Shown piece after piece: positions 1 to 10,381 of a stretch of 64,000 bases of DNA (positions are counted from its first letter, which is position 1; every line of letters starts with the position of its first letter). Source of the DNA: Lachnospiraceae bacterium. GTDB taxonomy: Bacteria > Bacteroidota > Bacteroidia > Bacteroidales > Muribaculaceae. The position numbers and the translations under genes are program-made. The DNA is taken from positions 328,306 through 392,305 of the forward strand of contig JAMPGZ010000001.1 in assembly GCA_023663655.1 (NCBI GenBank), in the 5' to 3' direction. The notes under the pieces are model-generated. The model ran no database searches. It was not told where the DNA came from and was given only the letters and a program-made list of their open reading frames with translations.

Positions 1-168
1 CCTCGGCTCGGTCGTCGCTTTATTTGGCTTTGAATTGACTTGAGGCATTATTTATAATGCTCTTGTACTACTCTTGTCTATTTAATCATGTCAATGTCCT
101 TCGTGCTTTCGCAGCTCCTTTTTCAGAAGCATAACAAGTAAAACAACTTTACTTGCGGAAAGGTTTTG
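1..168 (-). other. Probable rRNA operon leader (runs off the left edge)
   Basis: Read on the minus strand, this stretch follows two consensus promoters and contains the phrase GGACATTGACATG and a perfect hairpin at 45-60 (GCATTA, loop, TAATGC). A GACATTGACAT-like segment before 16S or 23S is something I recall from Bacteroidetes rRNA operons. No coding frame is convincing. I infer the precursor leader of an rRNA operon whose genes lie beyond base 1; no mature rRNA sequence is visible in the window. Confidence 0.45.
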
Positions 169-199
169 CAAAGTTAAGTCAAATTTTTGAATCTGCAAA
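169..199 (-). promoter_or_regulatory. Promoter P2 of the leftward rRNA-like leader
   Basis: On the minus strand TTTG (196-199) is followed after 19 bp by TAACTTTG (169-176), an exact fit to the Bacteroidetes housekeeping promoter (TTTG, 19-21 bp, TAnnTTTG). Transcription would start near 162-165 and run left out of the window. Confidence 0.65.
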
Positions 200-290
200 A
201 TTTTTAACAGAATTTTTAACTTTGAACTTTCGTTCACCCTTGCGATCCAATCTCTATTGCTTTGTCAGGGTTGCTTCTCAAAAGCGAGTG

Positions 291-322
291 CAAAGGTAGA
301 GACTTTCTGTGAAACCTCCAAA
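291..322 (-). promoter_or_regulatory. Promoter P1 of the leftward rRNA-like leader
   Basis: On the minus strand TTTG (319-322) is followed after 20 bp by TACCTTTG (291-298), again an exact match to the Bacteroidetes consensus. It lies about 120 bp upstream of P2, and tandem promoters of this kind are typical of rRNA operons. Confidence 0.65.
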
Positions 323-369
323 TATTTTCACAAAAAAATTTTCAAAAATTTTTCACCGGCAATAAAATA

Positions 370-400
370 TTTGATGTAAAAGGGGAATTTCGTAACTTTG
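370..400 (+). promoter_or_regulatory. Promoter of the DUF1460 gene
   Basis: TTTG at 370-373, 19 bp, then TAACTTTG at 393-400: a full consensus match. The start of transcription would be near 405, leaving about 30 nt before the ATG at 437. It is divergent from the rRNA-like promoters at 169-322. Confidence 0.65.
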
Positions 401-436
401 TATCAGATGATTAAACCAATATAGTATATAATTAGG

Positions 437-1309
437 ATGAAACGGAGTTTTTTCAATATAATGATGATGCTTTCATGCATTACAGGTGTGTGTGCGGTAC
501 CGATGCAAAATGTGAAATTTCATAATGAGGCTGCCGACACGAGCCGTATAACTGAAGTTTTATTAAAAGTTCAACATGAAATTCCTTCCGGGAAGGCCCA
601 AGACAGGGTTGAAGCGTTGGGCAAACTTTTTTTGGATCTACCTTATAAAGGGGGTACTCTTGAGAATGGTGCCGAAGAGGCTCTTGTGGTGGACATGGAG
701 GAATTTGACTGCACGACATACGTAGAGACTATGCTTGCACTCGCTTATACCTTGGGTGAACAACGCACGTCATGGAGGGACTTCGTGTATAATCTTGAAC
801 GGTTGAGATACCGCAACGGCAGCGTCAACGGGTATGCTTCACGACTTCATTATGCGAGCGACTGGGTGGTGGACAATGTGCACCGTGGCAATCTCAAGGA
901 GGTGACAGACCAGATAGCCGAGACAACCCACCAGATTAAGACCCTTGATTTCATGACCTCCAACAGGGATAAATATCCGGCACTGAAGGATGACGCGACA
1001 TACAGGAAGATGACCGACGTGGAACGTGGATATCGCAGCCACCGCTATCCTTATATAAAATCGACGAAAACAGGGTCAAAGGATGTGGTGAATAATCTGC
1101 GCAACGGCGACGTGGTGCTTATCGTGACGAAAACTCCGGGACTCGATGTTCAGCACATGGGAATTGTGACTTTTGTCGACGGACTCCCCCACTTGATGCA
1201 CGCGTCGTCGGCAGCGGGAAAGATAATCGTGGACAAGAACCCGCTGGCGGAATATCTTCGCCGTAATCGATCAGCAATCGGCATAAGAGTGTTGCGTCTC
1301 GCTGATTGA
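437..1309 (+). CDS. DUF1460 family secreted amidase-like protein
   Basis: A 290-residue protein with an N-terminal hydrophobic export signal (about residues 1-20). The region FDCTTYVE puts a cysteine at residue 92 in the place of the NlpC/P60-type nucleophile, and a later QHMGIV supplies the likely partner histidine. This pattern fits DUF1460, a papain-like fold family predicted to act as an N-acetylmuramoyl-L-alanine amidase or cell-wall peptidase in the periplasm. That function is inferred from the family. The gene is single, has its own promoter and shares a bidirectional terminator with eno. A DUF1460 assignment is more likely than general NlpC/P60 because of the long C-terminal part ending in GIRVLRL. 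Confidence 0.8.
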   Translation: MKRSFFNIMMMLSCITGVCAVPMQNVKFHNEAADTSRITEVLLKVQHEIPSGKAQDRVEALGKLFLDLPYKGGTLENGAEEALVVDMEEFDCTTYVETMLALAYTLGEQRTSWRDFVYNLERLRYRNGSVNGYASRLHYASDWVVDNVHRGNLKEVTDQIAETTHQIKTLDFMTSNRDKYPALKDDATYRKMTDVERGYRSHRYPYIKSTKTGSKDVVNNLRNGDVVLIVTKTPGLDVQHMGIVTFVDGLPHLMHASSAAGKIIVDKNPLAEYLRRNRSAIGIRVLRLAD

Positions 1310-1360
1310 TGGCATCATGCACAATGCCATGCGGAGAAGCCATACAATTGGACAAATAAT

Positions 1361-1404
1361 AAAAAAGAAATAGGCGTGCTTGCGGGCACGCCTATTTCTT
1401 TTTT
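1361..1404. terminator. Bidirectional terminator between the DUF1460 gene and eno
   Basis: A perfect 19-bp stem (1361-1379 with 1386-1404), GC-rich at the top around AGGCGTGC, with a 6-nt loop and A/T runs on the outside. It can end transcription from both converging genes. Confidence 0.85.
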
Positions 1405-1417
1405 ATGCGAGGGATGA

Positions 1418-2713
<1,296 letters not shown>

Positions 2714-2760
2714 TTAAATAAATTATGTTGCTTTTAAATTTTGGTCATAATATCAAGTCA

Positions 2761-2768
2761 CAAAGTTA
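2761..2768 (-). promoter_or_regulatory. -7 element upstream of eno
   Basis: TAACTTTG on the minus strand, 57 bp before the enolase ATG. I see no TTTG at the correct distance upstream, so this is a partial match only. Confidence 0.4.
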
Positions 2769-2857
2769 CAAAAAAAATGGAATTTAACTCCATAATTTTT
2801 CATTATTAAGGTTATAGATTACAAAATAACTCTCATGAAGAGATTATGCATATTAGA

Positions 2858-3466
2858 TTACGGCAAGAAAATGACATCATAGTAGATAAAATCCTTGATG
2901 CCGTATTTTTCATACCATTCCAATGGATGAACACACGCATCCCGAAGTCCGCAATAGTGTGTCACCTCCATAGTCTTACCATCGAAATTCATACGCCGAG
3001 GAATCCCGGTGGTGTATGCCATGACCGGAATCGTGTCATTCACCGTGACCGGATGTGCCGAATAGGTCTCCATCAATATGCGCCGGTCGGTGGCAACCGC
3101 TATCCCGCTTTTGAAAAGCACAGGCCCCTCAAGAGCGATAAACACGCTGTCGGAGTTTATCGGACGCGCGCCCAATATGAGTCTTATACTGTCGCTTTTC
3201 ACCGTAGTCGCCTTGGGAGTCTCCACCACTATCGACGGAGAGCCATTAAGCACACGGTGACAGCGGTAGATCAATTTCCTGCCGTTCAAAGATTTCCCGG
3301 AAACAGTGACCCCAAGCTGCGACACATTCTGCAACTCACACAAGTTCTTCAGGAATGGATCGGCATAGTCAGGGGTGGTATAGCTGAGGGCAAGAGTATC
3401 GGTCTGAGCATGAAGCCCGATCGCCGCTGCCAACACAATGGCAGCTAAGATAATAAATTTTTTCAT
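2858..3466 (-). CDS. Secreted protein of unknown function
   Basis: A 202-residue protein with a clear signal peptide: MKKFIILAAIVLAAAIGLHA followed by QTD, so cleavage after HA is likely. The start is the MKKF methionine, two codons inside a longer possible frame, because it gives a canonical signal peptide. The mature part reads as a beta-rich chain without transmembrane segments. I recognise no family. It lies downstream of the ribosomal block terminator on the same strand, and a separate promoter was not identified. A periplasmic location is inferred from the signal. Confidence 0.7.
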   Translation of the reverse strand: MKKFIILAAIVLAAAIGLHAQTDTLALSYTTPDYADPFLKNLCELQNVSQLGVTVSGKSLNGRKLIYRCHRVLNGSPSIVVETPKATTVKSDSIRLILGARPINSDSVFIALEGPVLFKSGIAVATDRRILMETYSAHPVTVNDTIPVMAYTTGIPRRMNFDGKTMEVTHYCGLRDACVHPLEWYEKYGIKDFIYYDVIFLP

Positions 3467-3513
3467 CGTCAACGAAAATAAAGAGATCCTTTGATATTAG
3501 TATTTTGCAATGA

Positions 3514-3550
3514 CAAAAAAAGAGGGACCCGAATTAATTCCGATCCCTCT
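3514..3550 (-). terminator. Terminator of the ribosomal protein block
   Basis: On the minus strand AGAGGGA (from 3550) pairs with TCCCTCT (ending 3521), with a partly paired AATTAATT centre, followed by a run of T. It sits just after rplQ and ends the long rpsL-to-rplQ unit. Confidence 0.75.
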
Positions 3551-3574
3551 CTTCCTACATATTTTATGAAAAAT

Positions 3575-4075
3575 TTATTCTGCGGCGGGTGCTTCTGCTG
3601 CAGGAGCTTCAGTAGCAGGAGCCTCGGCTGCGGGAGCTGCTGCCTTTTCGGCGTTGCTCTTGCGGCTGCGGCGGGTGCGACCGGCTTTCTTTGCAGAGTT
3701 GTCCTTGAGCATTGCTTCGTTGTAGTCAACGAGTTCAATGAAGCAAGTCTTAGCATTGTCACCAAGACGGTTGCCGGTTTTGAGGATACGGGTGTATCCA
3801 CCGTTGCGGTTAGCGATCTTCTGTGAGATTTCACGGAAGAGTTCGGTGACAGCCTCTTTATTTTGCAGGTGGCTGAAAACCAAACGACGGTTGGGGGTAG
3901 TGTCCTCCTTAGCTCGGTTGATGAGCGGTTCGGCATACATGCGGAGAGCCTTAGCCTTAGCAAGCGTAGTGAAAATGCGCTTGTGCATGATGAGCGAAAT
4001 GGTCATGTTGGCGAGCATTGCGTCGCGGTGAGCTTTTTTGCGACCAAGATGGTTGAAAGATTTATTATGTCTCAT
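3575..4075 (-). CDS. rplQ: 50S ribosomal protein L17 with an Ala/Glu/Pro-rich tail
   Basis: A 166-residue L17. Residues 1-120 match the usual core ([21 protein letters not shown] start, [17 protein letters not shown] middle). After about residue 125 it has an added tail, first basic ([11 protein letters not shown]) and then built from repeated [11 protein letters not shown] units. Many bacterial L17 proteins stop near residue 120, so the tail is an extension of unknown role. It is the last gene of the block, 5 bp after rpoA. Confidence 0.96.
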   Translation of the reverse strand: MRHNKSFNHLGRKKAHRDAMLANMTISLIMHKRIFTTLAKAKALRMYAEPLINRAKEDTTPNRRLVFSHLQNKEAVTELFREISQKIANRNGGYTRILKTGNRLGDNAKTCFIELVDYNEAMLKDNSAKKAGRTRRSRKSNAEKAAAPAAEAPATEAPAAEAPAAE

Positions 4076-4080
4076 CGTTA

Positions 4081-5073
4081 TTACTCTTTATCTAATTTAT
4101 ACTTTGAAATGTCCATTCCGAACGAAAGGTTGAGATTAGCCAAAAGCTCATCGAGCTCAGTGAGCGATTTCTTACCAAAGTTGCGGAATTTCAAGAGGTC
4201 AGTCTTGTTGAATACCACGAGTTCGCCAAGAGTTTCGACTTCGGCGCTCTTAAGACAGTTAAGGGCGCGGACAGAAAGATCCATGTCGACCAATTTTGAC
4301 TTGAGCAACTGACGCATACGCAGCACTTCTTCGTCAAACTCTTCGTTGCTGTCAGCCTCGGTAGTTTCGAGGGTGATTTTCTCGTCGGAGAATAGCATGA
4401 AGTGGTAAATAAGGATTTTTGCAGCTTCCTTGAGGGCATCCTTAGGAAGGATCGAACCATTGGTGGTGATCTCAATAATCAATTTTTCGTAGTCGGTCTT
4501 CTGGTCCACGCGGAAGTTTTCCACAGTGTACTTCACGTTTTTAATCGGAGTATAGATAGAGTCGATAGCGATCACATCTATAGCATCGGCAGGTGAAGCA
4601 TTTTCTTCAGCGGGCACCCAGCCACGACCTTTGTTTATGGTAATGTCAAGCTGAAAACTTGTACCGGGATCCAAATGACAAATGACTTGGTCGGGATTCA
4701 AAACCTCAAATCCGGAAAGCACCTTGCCAATATCACCGGCTTTGAACACCTCCTGACCTGACACTGTAATAGTCGCCTTTTCGGAGTCGGTACCTTCAAC
4801 GGTTTGCTTGAGATCAACTTTCTTGAGGTTGAGGATGATGTTGGTCACATCTTCCTTGACACCCGGGATAGTGTCAAACTCATGCTTCACACCATCGATG
4901 CGGATGGTAGAGATAGCATATCCCTCGAGGGATGAAAGGAGAATGCGGCGGAGCGCATTTCCCACAGTTATGCCATATCCGGGTTCCAATGGCTTGAACT
5001 CGAACTTACCGAAGAAATTGTCGGCCTCCAACATGACAACTTTGTCAGGCTTCTGAAATGCTAAAATAGCCAT
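4081..5073 (-). CDS. rpoA: RNA polymerase alpha subunit
   Basis: A 330-residue alpha subunit. The N-terminal domain (about 1-235) has the assembly motifs [23 protein letters not shown]; the C-terminal domain (about 260-330) has the helix-hairpin-helix DNA and activator contact region ending in [15 protein letters not shown]. It is encoded between rpsD and rplQ as in the alpha operon of other bacteria, so it is made together with ribosomal proteins. Confidence 0.98.
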   Translation of the reverse strand: MAILAFQKPDKVVMLEADNFFGKFEFKPLEPGYGITVGNALRRILLSSLEGYAISTIRIDGVKHEFDTIPGVKEDVTNIILNLKKVDLKQTVEGTDSEKATITVSGQEVFKAGDIGKVLSGFEVLNPDQVICHLDPGTSFQLDITINKGRGWVPAEENASPADAIDVIAIDSIYTPIKNVKYTVENFRVDQKTDYEKLIIEITTNGSILPKDALKEAAKILIYHFMLFSDEKITLETTEADSNEEFDEEVLRMRQLLKSKLVDMDLSVRALNCLKSAEVETLGELVVFNKTDLLKFRNFGKKSLTELDELLANLNLSFGMDISKYKLDKE

Positions 5074-5095
5074 GGATCTACGTGTTTATAATTGA

Positions 5096-5701
5096 TTATT
5101 TAGAATACAACTCGACGATTAACTGTTCCTTGATGTTTTCAGGGATATCTTCGCGAGCAGGCACGTGCAGGAGCTTGCCAGCCTTAGCAGTTTCGTCCCA
5201 TTCGAGCCAAGGATACTTGCTGTGGTTGAAACCAGCAAGAGCGTCAGCGATCACTTCAAGAGACTTAGAGCGTTCACGCACACCCACGATGTCGCCGGGC
5301 TGTACCTGGTAAGAGGCGATGTTCACCACCTGACCGTTGACAGTGATGTGACGGTGAAGGACGAGCTGACGGGCAGCCGCGCGAGTAGGAGCAATACCGA
5401 GACGGTAAACTACGTTGTCAAGACGAGATTCGAGAAGCTGAAGAAGCACTTCACCGGTGATACCCTTAGTGCGAGACGCACGGTCGAATAGGTTGTGGAA
5501 TTGCTTTTCGAGAACGCCATAGGTATATTTGGCTTTCTGCTTCTCACGGAGCTGTACGCCATACTCCGAAGACTTGCGGCGCTTGTTTACGCCGTGCTGG
5601 CCCGGAGGATAGTTCTTACGAGAAAGAACTTTGTCAGCACCGAAGATAGGTTCGCCGAACTTACGGGCGATTTTTGTTTTTGGACCTGTATATCTTGCCA
5701 T
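5096..5701 (-). CDS. rpsD: 30S ribosomal protein S4
   Basis: A 201-residue S4 with the S4 RNA-binding region [34 protein letters not shown]. The N-terminus ([18 protein letters not shown]) lacks the zinc-binding cysteines, so it is the zinc-free form. S4 is a primary 16S rRNA binder and often represses its own operon. An unusually long 165-bp gap precedes the gene. Confidence 0.97.
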   Translation of the reverse strand: MARYTGPKTKIARKFGEPIFGADKVLSRKNYPPGQHGVNKRRKSSEYGVQLREKQKAKYTYGVLEKQFHNLFDRASRTKGITGEVLLQLLESRLDNVVYRLGIAPTRAAARQLVLHRHITVNGQVVNIASYQVQPGDIVGVRERSKSLEVIADALAGFNHSKYPWLEWDETAKAGKLLHVPAREDIPENIKEQLIVELYSK

Positions 5702-5866
5702 TTTCTGTTTCTTAAATTCGGGTTACATGACTTTGGTTCGCCGCCTTAGTGCAGCCGCGACCACAGAGAGGTGATAAAATTGTGGTCTATTCACATTCAG
5801 AGACGCTTCAGAGTCATTAGCCGCTGTTGATAGATTAGTGAAAGTAATATAGTAGTTGCGGAAAAA
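5702..5866 (-). promoter_or_regulatory. Possible S4 autoregulatory leader
   Basis: This 165-bp spacer between rpsK and rpsD is far longer than most other gaps in the block. It holds a hairpin with ACCACA (5760-5765) and TGTGGT (5781-5786). S4 represses translation through leader structures in other bacteria; here that role is inferred only from position and the hairpin. Confidence 0.3.
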
Positions 5867-6256
5867 TTATACGCGACGACGTTTGGGAGGACGGCAACCG
5901 TTGTGCGGAAGCGGAGTTACGTCAACGATTTCAGTAACTTCGATACCGGCGCCATGCACGGTGCGGATAGCTGACTCACGGCCATTGCCGGGTCCTTTCA
6001 CATAAGCTTTCACCTTGCGCAGGCCGAGGTCGTAAGCGACCTTAGCGCAATCCTGAGCTGCCATCTGAGCAGCATAGGGGGTGTTCTTTTTCGAGCCACG
6101 GAAGCCCATCTTACCGGCGCTTGACCAAGAGATCACCTGACCTTCAGAATTGGCTAAGCACACGATAATGTTGTTGAAAGATGAGTGTACGTGAAGTTGA
6201 CCGTTAGCGTCAACCTTGACATTTCTCTTCTTTGCTGCGACTGTCTTTTTTGCCAT
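5867..6256 (-). CDS. rpsK: 30S ribosomal protein S11
   Basis: A 129-residue S11 ending in the family signature [11 protein letters not shown] and containing [20 protein letters not shown]. It forms part of the 30S platform near the mRNA exit. It follows rpsM by 9 bp. Confidence 0.97.
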   Translation of the reverse strand: MAKKTVAAKKRNVKVDANGQLHVHSSFNNIIVCLANSEGQVISWSSAGKMGFRGSKKNTPYAAQMAAQDCAKVAYDLGLRKVKAYVKGPGNGRESAIRTVHGAGIEVTEIVDVTPLPHNGCRPPKRRRV

Positions 6257-6265
6257 ACTAATTTA

Positions 6266-6646
6266 TTATTTTGTAGCTTTCTTCTTGTTTGCGACTGTTT
6301 TCTTGCGACCCTTACGAGTGCGGGCATTGTTTTTGGTGCTCTGTCCGCGCACTGGCAAGCCGATACGGTGACGGATGCCACGGTAGCAGCCAATATCCAT
6401 CAATCGCTTGATGTTGAGCTGAATCTCACTGCGAAGGTCACCCTCCACCTTGTGATCGCGGCCGATTACTTCACGGACTGCTGCTGCCTGAGCGTCGGTC
6501 CAGTCCTTTACTTTGATGTTTTTGTCCACTCCGGCTTTCTCAAGGATAGAGTTAGCGGCGCTACGGCCGATGCCGAAGATATAAGTCAAGGCGATTTCAC
6601 CTCTTTTGTTCTGGGGGAGATCCACTCCCACGATTCTAACTGCCAT
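6266..6646 (-). CDS. rpsM: 30S ribosomal protein S13
   Basis: A 126-residue S13 of the 30S head, contacting tRNA and the 50S subunit. It carries the signature [20 protein letters not shown] and a lysine-rich tail ([16 protein letters not shown]). It lies between rpmJ and rpsK. Confidence 0.97.
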   Translation of the reverse strand: MAVRIVGVDLPQNKRGEIALTYIFGIGRSAANSILEKAGVDKNIKVKDWTDAQAAAVREVIGRDHKVEGDLRSEIQLNIKRLMDIGCYRGIRHRIGLPVRGQSTKNNARTRKGRKKTVANKKKATK

Positions 6647-6682
6647 ATTGATTGACTAAATTTTCTGCAAAAATAACAAAAA

Positions 6683-6799
6683 TTATCCTTGACGCTGTTT
6701 ATACTTAGGATTTTTCTTATTAATTACGTAAAGACGACCTTTACGACGGACGATTTTGCTGTCCGGAGTACGCTTCTTGATTGAGGCTCTTACTTTCAT
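6683..6799 (-). CDS. rpmJ: 50S ribosomal protein L36, zinc-free form
   Basis: A 38-residue protein, [19 protein letters not shown] at the start and [10 protein letters not shown] at the end, which is the L36 pattern. The Cys/Cys/Cys/His positions that bind zinc in classic L36 are replaced (for example RTPDSK where CxxC would be), so it should not bind zinc. It sits between infA and rpsM, the usual place. Confidence 0.93.
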   Translation of the reverse strand: MKVRASIKKRTPDSKIVRRKGRLYVINKKNPKYKQRQG

Positions 6800-6815
6800 A
6801 TCTATGTTTATTTTA

Positions 6816-7034
6816 TTATTTGTATCTAAACGCAATTCTGCCTTTGGACAAGTCATAGGGAGACATCTCGACACGCACTTTATCGCCCGGCAATATCCTG
6901 ATGTAGTGCATACGCATCTTTCCTGATATATGAGCCGTGATCTCGTGCCCGTTTTCCAATTCCACTCGGAACATTGCATTGCTCAATGCTTCCACTATTG
7001 TACCGTCTTGTTCTATTGCAGCTTGTTTTGCCAT
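6816..7034 (-). CDS. infA: Translation initiation factor IF-1
   Basis: A 72-residue OB-fold protein with [20 protein letters not shown] and the C-terminal [15 protein letters not shown] signature. It binds the ribosomal A site during initiation. It is 9 bp after map and 16 bp before rpmJ. Confidence 0.97.
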   Translation of the reverse strand: MAKQAAIEQDGTIVEALSNAMFRVELENGHEITAHISGKMRMHYIRILPGDKVRVEMSPYDLSKGRIAFRYK

Positions 7035-7043
7035 ATAATAATA

Positions 7044-7826
7044 TTAAATTGCTTTTTCTCCTAATACTTCTTCAATATAGTCAAATGTGGTGAGCACCTG
7101 GGTTTTTCCACCGAGGATCGCCACAGTGTGTTCGAAATGCGCCGATGGCTGGCGGTCGCGTGTGCGGCACTGCCATCCGTCCTTCTCGATCACGATGTTG
7201 CGTTTTCCCATATTGACCATGGGCTCAATGCAAATGCACATACCGTTCTTGATCAACGATCCCATCCCTTTTCTGCCATAATTAGGCACTTCGGGATCCT
7301 CGTGCATGCTTTTGCCGATTCCGTGTCCACACATCTCACGAACGATGGAATAGCCATGACGTTCGCAATAAGTCTGCACAGCGTTTGCCACGTCTCCGAT
7401 GCGGTTTCCCTCCTTGCACACCTCGATGCCCTTATACAGGGACTCCTTGGTGACCTTGAGCAACTGCATCACTTCAGGGGCGACTTTCCCCACCGGGAAA
7501 GTGTAGCACATATCGGCGTTATATCCGTTGAGCTCCACGACAGTGTCAATACCCACTATGTCCCCCTCGCGGAGAGCATAATTGGAAGGAAAGCCATGGA
7601 CTACCGTTTCATTGACTTCTATGCAGAGAGTTCCGGGAAATCCACCGTAGCCCAAGCAAGAGGGCTTGCCGCCGTTGTCGAGCATAAACTCGCGGGCGAT
7701 GGTGTCGAGCTTCAAAGTAGTAACTCCCGGAGCCACCCACTTGGCGAGTTCGCCAAGTGTGCGGCTGAGGAGTGTACCTGCCTCGCGCATTAATTCGATT
7801 TCATCGGGTGTCTTCAGATAAATCAT
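7044..7826 (-). CDS. map: Methionine aminopeptidase, type I
   Basis: A 260-residue metallopeptidase that removes N-terminal methionine from new proteins. Visible are VNETVVHGFPSN, the metal-ligand stretch GIDTVVELNGYNADMCYTF, GHGIGKSMHEDPEVPNYG with the catalytic histidine, and CICIEPMVN with a ligand glutamate. There is no N-terminal zinc-finger extension, so it is the short bacterial (Ia) form. It sits between secY and infA as in many bacteria. Confidence 0.96.
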   Translation of the reverse strand: MIYLKTPDEIELMREAGTLLSRTLGELAKWVAPGVTTLKLDTIAREFMLDNGGKPSCLGYGGFPGTLCIEVNETVVHGFPSNYALREGDIVGIDTVVELNGYNADMCYTFPVGKVAPEVMQLLKVTKESLYKGIEVCKEGNRIGDVANAVQTYCERHGYSIVREMCGHGIGKSMHEDPEVPNYGRKGMGSLIKNGMCICIEPMVNMGKRNIVIEKDGWQCRTRDRQPSAHFEHTVAILGGKTQVLTTFDYIEEVLGEKAI

Positions 7827-7852
7827 TGAATCAGCGGGATTAAAGCGTCTAA

Positions 7853-9196
7853 TTAATATGCACTGCCGGTTGTACGGCCTTTGATTTTACCATCTTTCAT
7901 CAAGCCATCGTAGTGATGCATCATGAGATGAGACTCAATCTGCTGGAGAGTGTCGAGCACGACACCAACGAGAATCAGCAACGATGTGCCTCCGAAGAAC
8001 TGGGCGAAATTCTGGCTTACACCGAAAAGGCGTGCGAACGCCGGCATTACAGCCACGATTCCAAGGAAAAGAGATCCCGGAAGCGTGATGCGCGACATGA
8101 TCGAGTCAAGATATTCCACAGTCTTCTTGCCGGGCTTGATACCCGGGATGAAACCATTGTTGCGCTTCATATCCTCAGCCATCTGCGCGGGACGCACTGT
8201 GATGGCGGTATAGAAATAAGTAAACGCCACAATGAGGATAAAGTAGGTTATGTTATATGCCAAACCATTGATGTCGGAGAATTTCACGAAAATGCTATTC
8301 TCATGAGATCCGAATCCGGCAAGAGTGATAGGAATAAACATAATCGCCTGAGCGAAGATGATAGGCATAACACCGGCGGCATTAACCTTCAAGGGGATGT
8401 ACTGGCGGGCGCCTCCGTACTGCTTGTTGCCGACAATGCGCTTAGCATACTGCACAGGCACCTTGCGTGTTCCCTGGACGAGAAGCACAGCACCTACAGT
8501 GACAGCGAAAAGCAATACAAGCTCCACGATAAACATCACAAGACCGCCCTCAGAACCGGTAGAACCGGGCAGACGGCTCACGAACTCATAGTACAGAGCC
8601 TGCGGAAGACGGGCAATGATACCCACAAGGATAATGAAAGAGATGCCGTTACCGATACCGCGGTCAGTGATGCGCTCACCAAGCCACATGATAAACATGG
8701 AGCCTGCTGCGAGAATCACCGTCAGATAAGCGATAGTCCAGAAGCCCATAGTGGCAGCGCCACCGGCTGCGTTTACCTGATACTGCAGGTTAACGAGATA
8801 GGCAGGACCCTGAAGCAAAAGAATCAGGACGGTAAGATAACGTGTGTACTGGTTCAGTTTCTGGCGGCCGCTCTCCCCCTCTCTCTGCATCTTCTGGAAA
8901 GAAGGAAGCACCATGCCGAGCAACTGGATCACGATGGACGCAGTGATGTAAGGCATGATACCCAGCGCAAAGATTGAAGCCTGGGAGAAAGCACCTCCGG
9001 AAAACATATCGAGAAGCTGCATAAGACCGCTGCCTGAAGTAAAGTTGGCAAGCGCGTCAAGATCGTCGGGGTGAATGCCCGGCAACACGACATAACATCC
9101 AAGTCGGTATACGAATACCAACATGAATGTTATGAGAAGACGCTTACGCAGCTCTTCGATTGTCCAGATGTTCTTTATAGTTTGGATAAATCTCAT
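7853..9196 (-). CDS. secY: Protein translocase subunit SecY
   Basis: A 447-residue polytopic membrane protein, the channel of the Sec system, with about ten transmembrane helices. Recognisable parts are RLLITFMLVFVYRLGCYVVLPGI, MPYITASIVIQLL and GERITDRGIGNGISFIILVGI. The start is taken at the ATG ending at 9196; a GTG one codon upstream is the alternative. It follows rplO closely, so the channel is made with ribosomal proteins. Confidence 0.97.
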   Translation of the reverse strand: MRFIQTIKNIWTIEELRKRLLITFMLVFVYRLGCYVVLPGIHPDDLDALANFTSGSGLMQLLDMFSGGAFSQASIFALGIMPYITASIVIQLLGMVLPSFQKMQREGESGRQKLNQYTRYLTVLILLLQGPAYLVNLQYQVNAAGGAATMGFWTIAYLTVILAAGSMFIMWLGERITDRGIGNGISFIILVGIIARLPQALYYEFVSRLPGSTGSEGGLVMFIVELVLLFAVTVGAVLLVQGTRKVPVQYAKRIVGNKQYGGARQYIPLKVNAAGVMPIIFAQAIMFIPITLAGFGSHENSIFVKFSDINGLAYNITYFILIVAFTYFYTAITVRPAQMAEDMKRNNGFIPGIKPGKKTVEYLDSIMSRITLPGSLFLGIVAVMPAFARLFGVSQNFAQFFGGTSLLILVGVVLDTLQQIESHLMMHHYDGLMKDGKIKGRTTGSAY

Positions 9197-9201
9197 CACA
9201 G

Positions 9202-9648
9202 TTAAACTTTAGCGATTGAACCGCCGGCTGCCTCGATAGCCTTCTGGGCTGCCTGAGAAAACGCGTTGGCTTCAACTGCGATTGCACGGGTGATAGTACC
9301 GCTTGCGAGAATCTTGACAAGCTGCTTGCTGGATACGAATCCGGCAGCGCGGAGCTCTTCAAGACCAACCTTGTTGAGGTTCTTTGCAGCAGCAAGTTCC
9401 TCGATGGTGCCAATGTTGATACCCTTATACTCAACGCGGTTGAAGTTCTTGAAACCGAACTTAGGCAAACGACGCTGAAGAGGCATCTGACCACCTTCGA
9501 AACCTACCTTCTGTGAATAACCTGAACGAGACTTGGCTCCCTTGTGACCACGGGTAGATGTGCCACCCTTGCCAGAACCCGGTCCACGACCGATGCGGGT
9601 TTTCTTCTTGTTTGACCCTACTGCGGGTTGAATGGTATTTAGTTCCAT
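9202..9648 (-). CDS. rplO: 50S ribosomal protein L15
   Basis: A 148-residue L15 with the glycine/arginine-rich start region KKTRIGRGPGSGKGGTSTRG and the QMPLQRRLPKFGF motif. A late-assembly protein of the 50S subunit, placed between rpmD and secY. Confidence 0.97.
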   Translation of the reverse strand: MELNTIQPAVGSNKKKTRIGRGPGSGKGGTSTRGHKGAKSRSGYSQKVGFEGGQMPLQRRLPKFGFKNFNRVEYKGINIGTIEELAAAKNLNKVGLEELRAAGFVSSKQLVKILASGTITRAIAVEANAFSQAAQKAIEAAGGSIAKV

Positions 9649-9664
9649 AATATGATCGTAAGTT

Positions 9665-9844
9665 TTATGCGTTGGTCACTTCTACGAGGTGACGAACACG
9701 GTTAACCATACCCATCACGTCGGGGGTGTTCTCCTTAACAACCGAGTGATGCATTTTTTTCAATCCAAGCGCGTCGAGCGTAAGCTTCTGCACTTTGGGA
9801 GCGTTGATGCGGCTCTTAATCTGAGTGATTTTAATTTTTGCCAT
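9665..9844 (-). CDS. rpmD: 50S ribosomal protein L30
   Basis: A 59-residue frame on the minus strand beginning MAKIKITQIKSRINAPK and containing LGLKKMHHSVV, matching L30. Start ATG at 9842-9844 and stop TAA at 9665-9667. Its size and its place between rpsE and rplO fit the spc operon order. Confidence 0.95.
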   Translation of the reverse strand: MAKIKITQIKSRINAPKVQKLTLDALGLKKMHHSVVKENTPDVMGMVNRVRHLVEVTNA

Positions 9845-9857
9845 GATTCAAGCTGAT

Positions 9858-10376
9858 TTAACCGTTATATACTTTTTCGAGAGATATACCGCGATTCTGG
9901 GCAACCTGAAGGGGGCTGCGCATCTCTCCGAGAGCTTCGATAGTAGCCTTCACAAGGTTGTGAGGGTTAGACGAGCCCTTGGACTTTGCAAGCACGTCAG
10001 TGATACCTACGCTCTCCAACACCGCACGCATCGCACCACCGGCCTTTACTCCGGTACCGTGAGACGCCGGCTTGAGGATCACGCGTGATCCACCGAACTT
10101 AGCTTCCTGTTCGTGAGGTATGGTACCTTTGTGAACCGGAACACGGATAAGATTCTTCTTAGCAGCTTCAACACCCTTGGCGATAGCTGCAGTCACCTCA
10201 TTGGCTTTACCCAGACCCCAGCCTACGATTCCGTCCTCGTTACCTACAACCACGATAGCGGCAAAGGTGAATGTGCGTCCACCCTTGGTCACTTTAGTTA
10301 CACGGTTGATGGCTACAAGACGATCTTTCAACTCGATATCGTTGGTAGATTTTACTCTGTTATTCTTATTTGCCAT
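9858..10376 (-). CDS. rpsE: 30S ribosomal protein S5
   Basis: A 172-residue S5 with the double-stranded RNA-binding region [19 protein letters not shown] and the family stretch [17 protein letters not shown]. It works in decoding accuracy with S4 and S12. Confidence 0.97.
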   Translation of the reverse strand: MANKNNRVKSTNDIELKDRLVAINRVTKVTKGGRTFTFAAIVVVGNEDGIVGWGLGKANEVTAAIAKGVEAAKKNLIRVPVHKGTIPHEQEAKFGGSRVILKPASHGTGVKAGGAMRAVLESVGITDVLAKSKGSSNPHNLVKATIEALGEMRSPLQVAQNRGISLEKVYNG

Positions 10377-10381
10377 GATTC

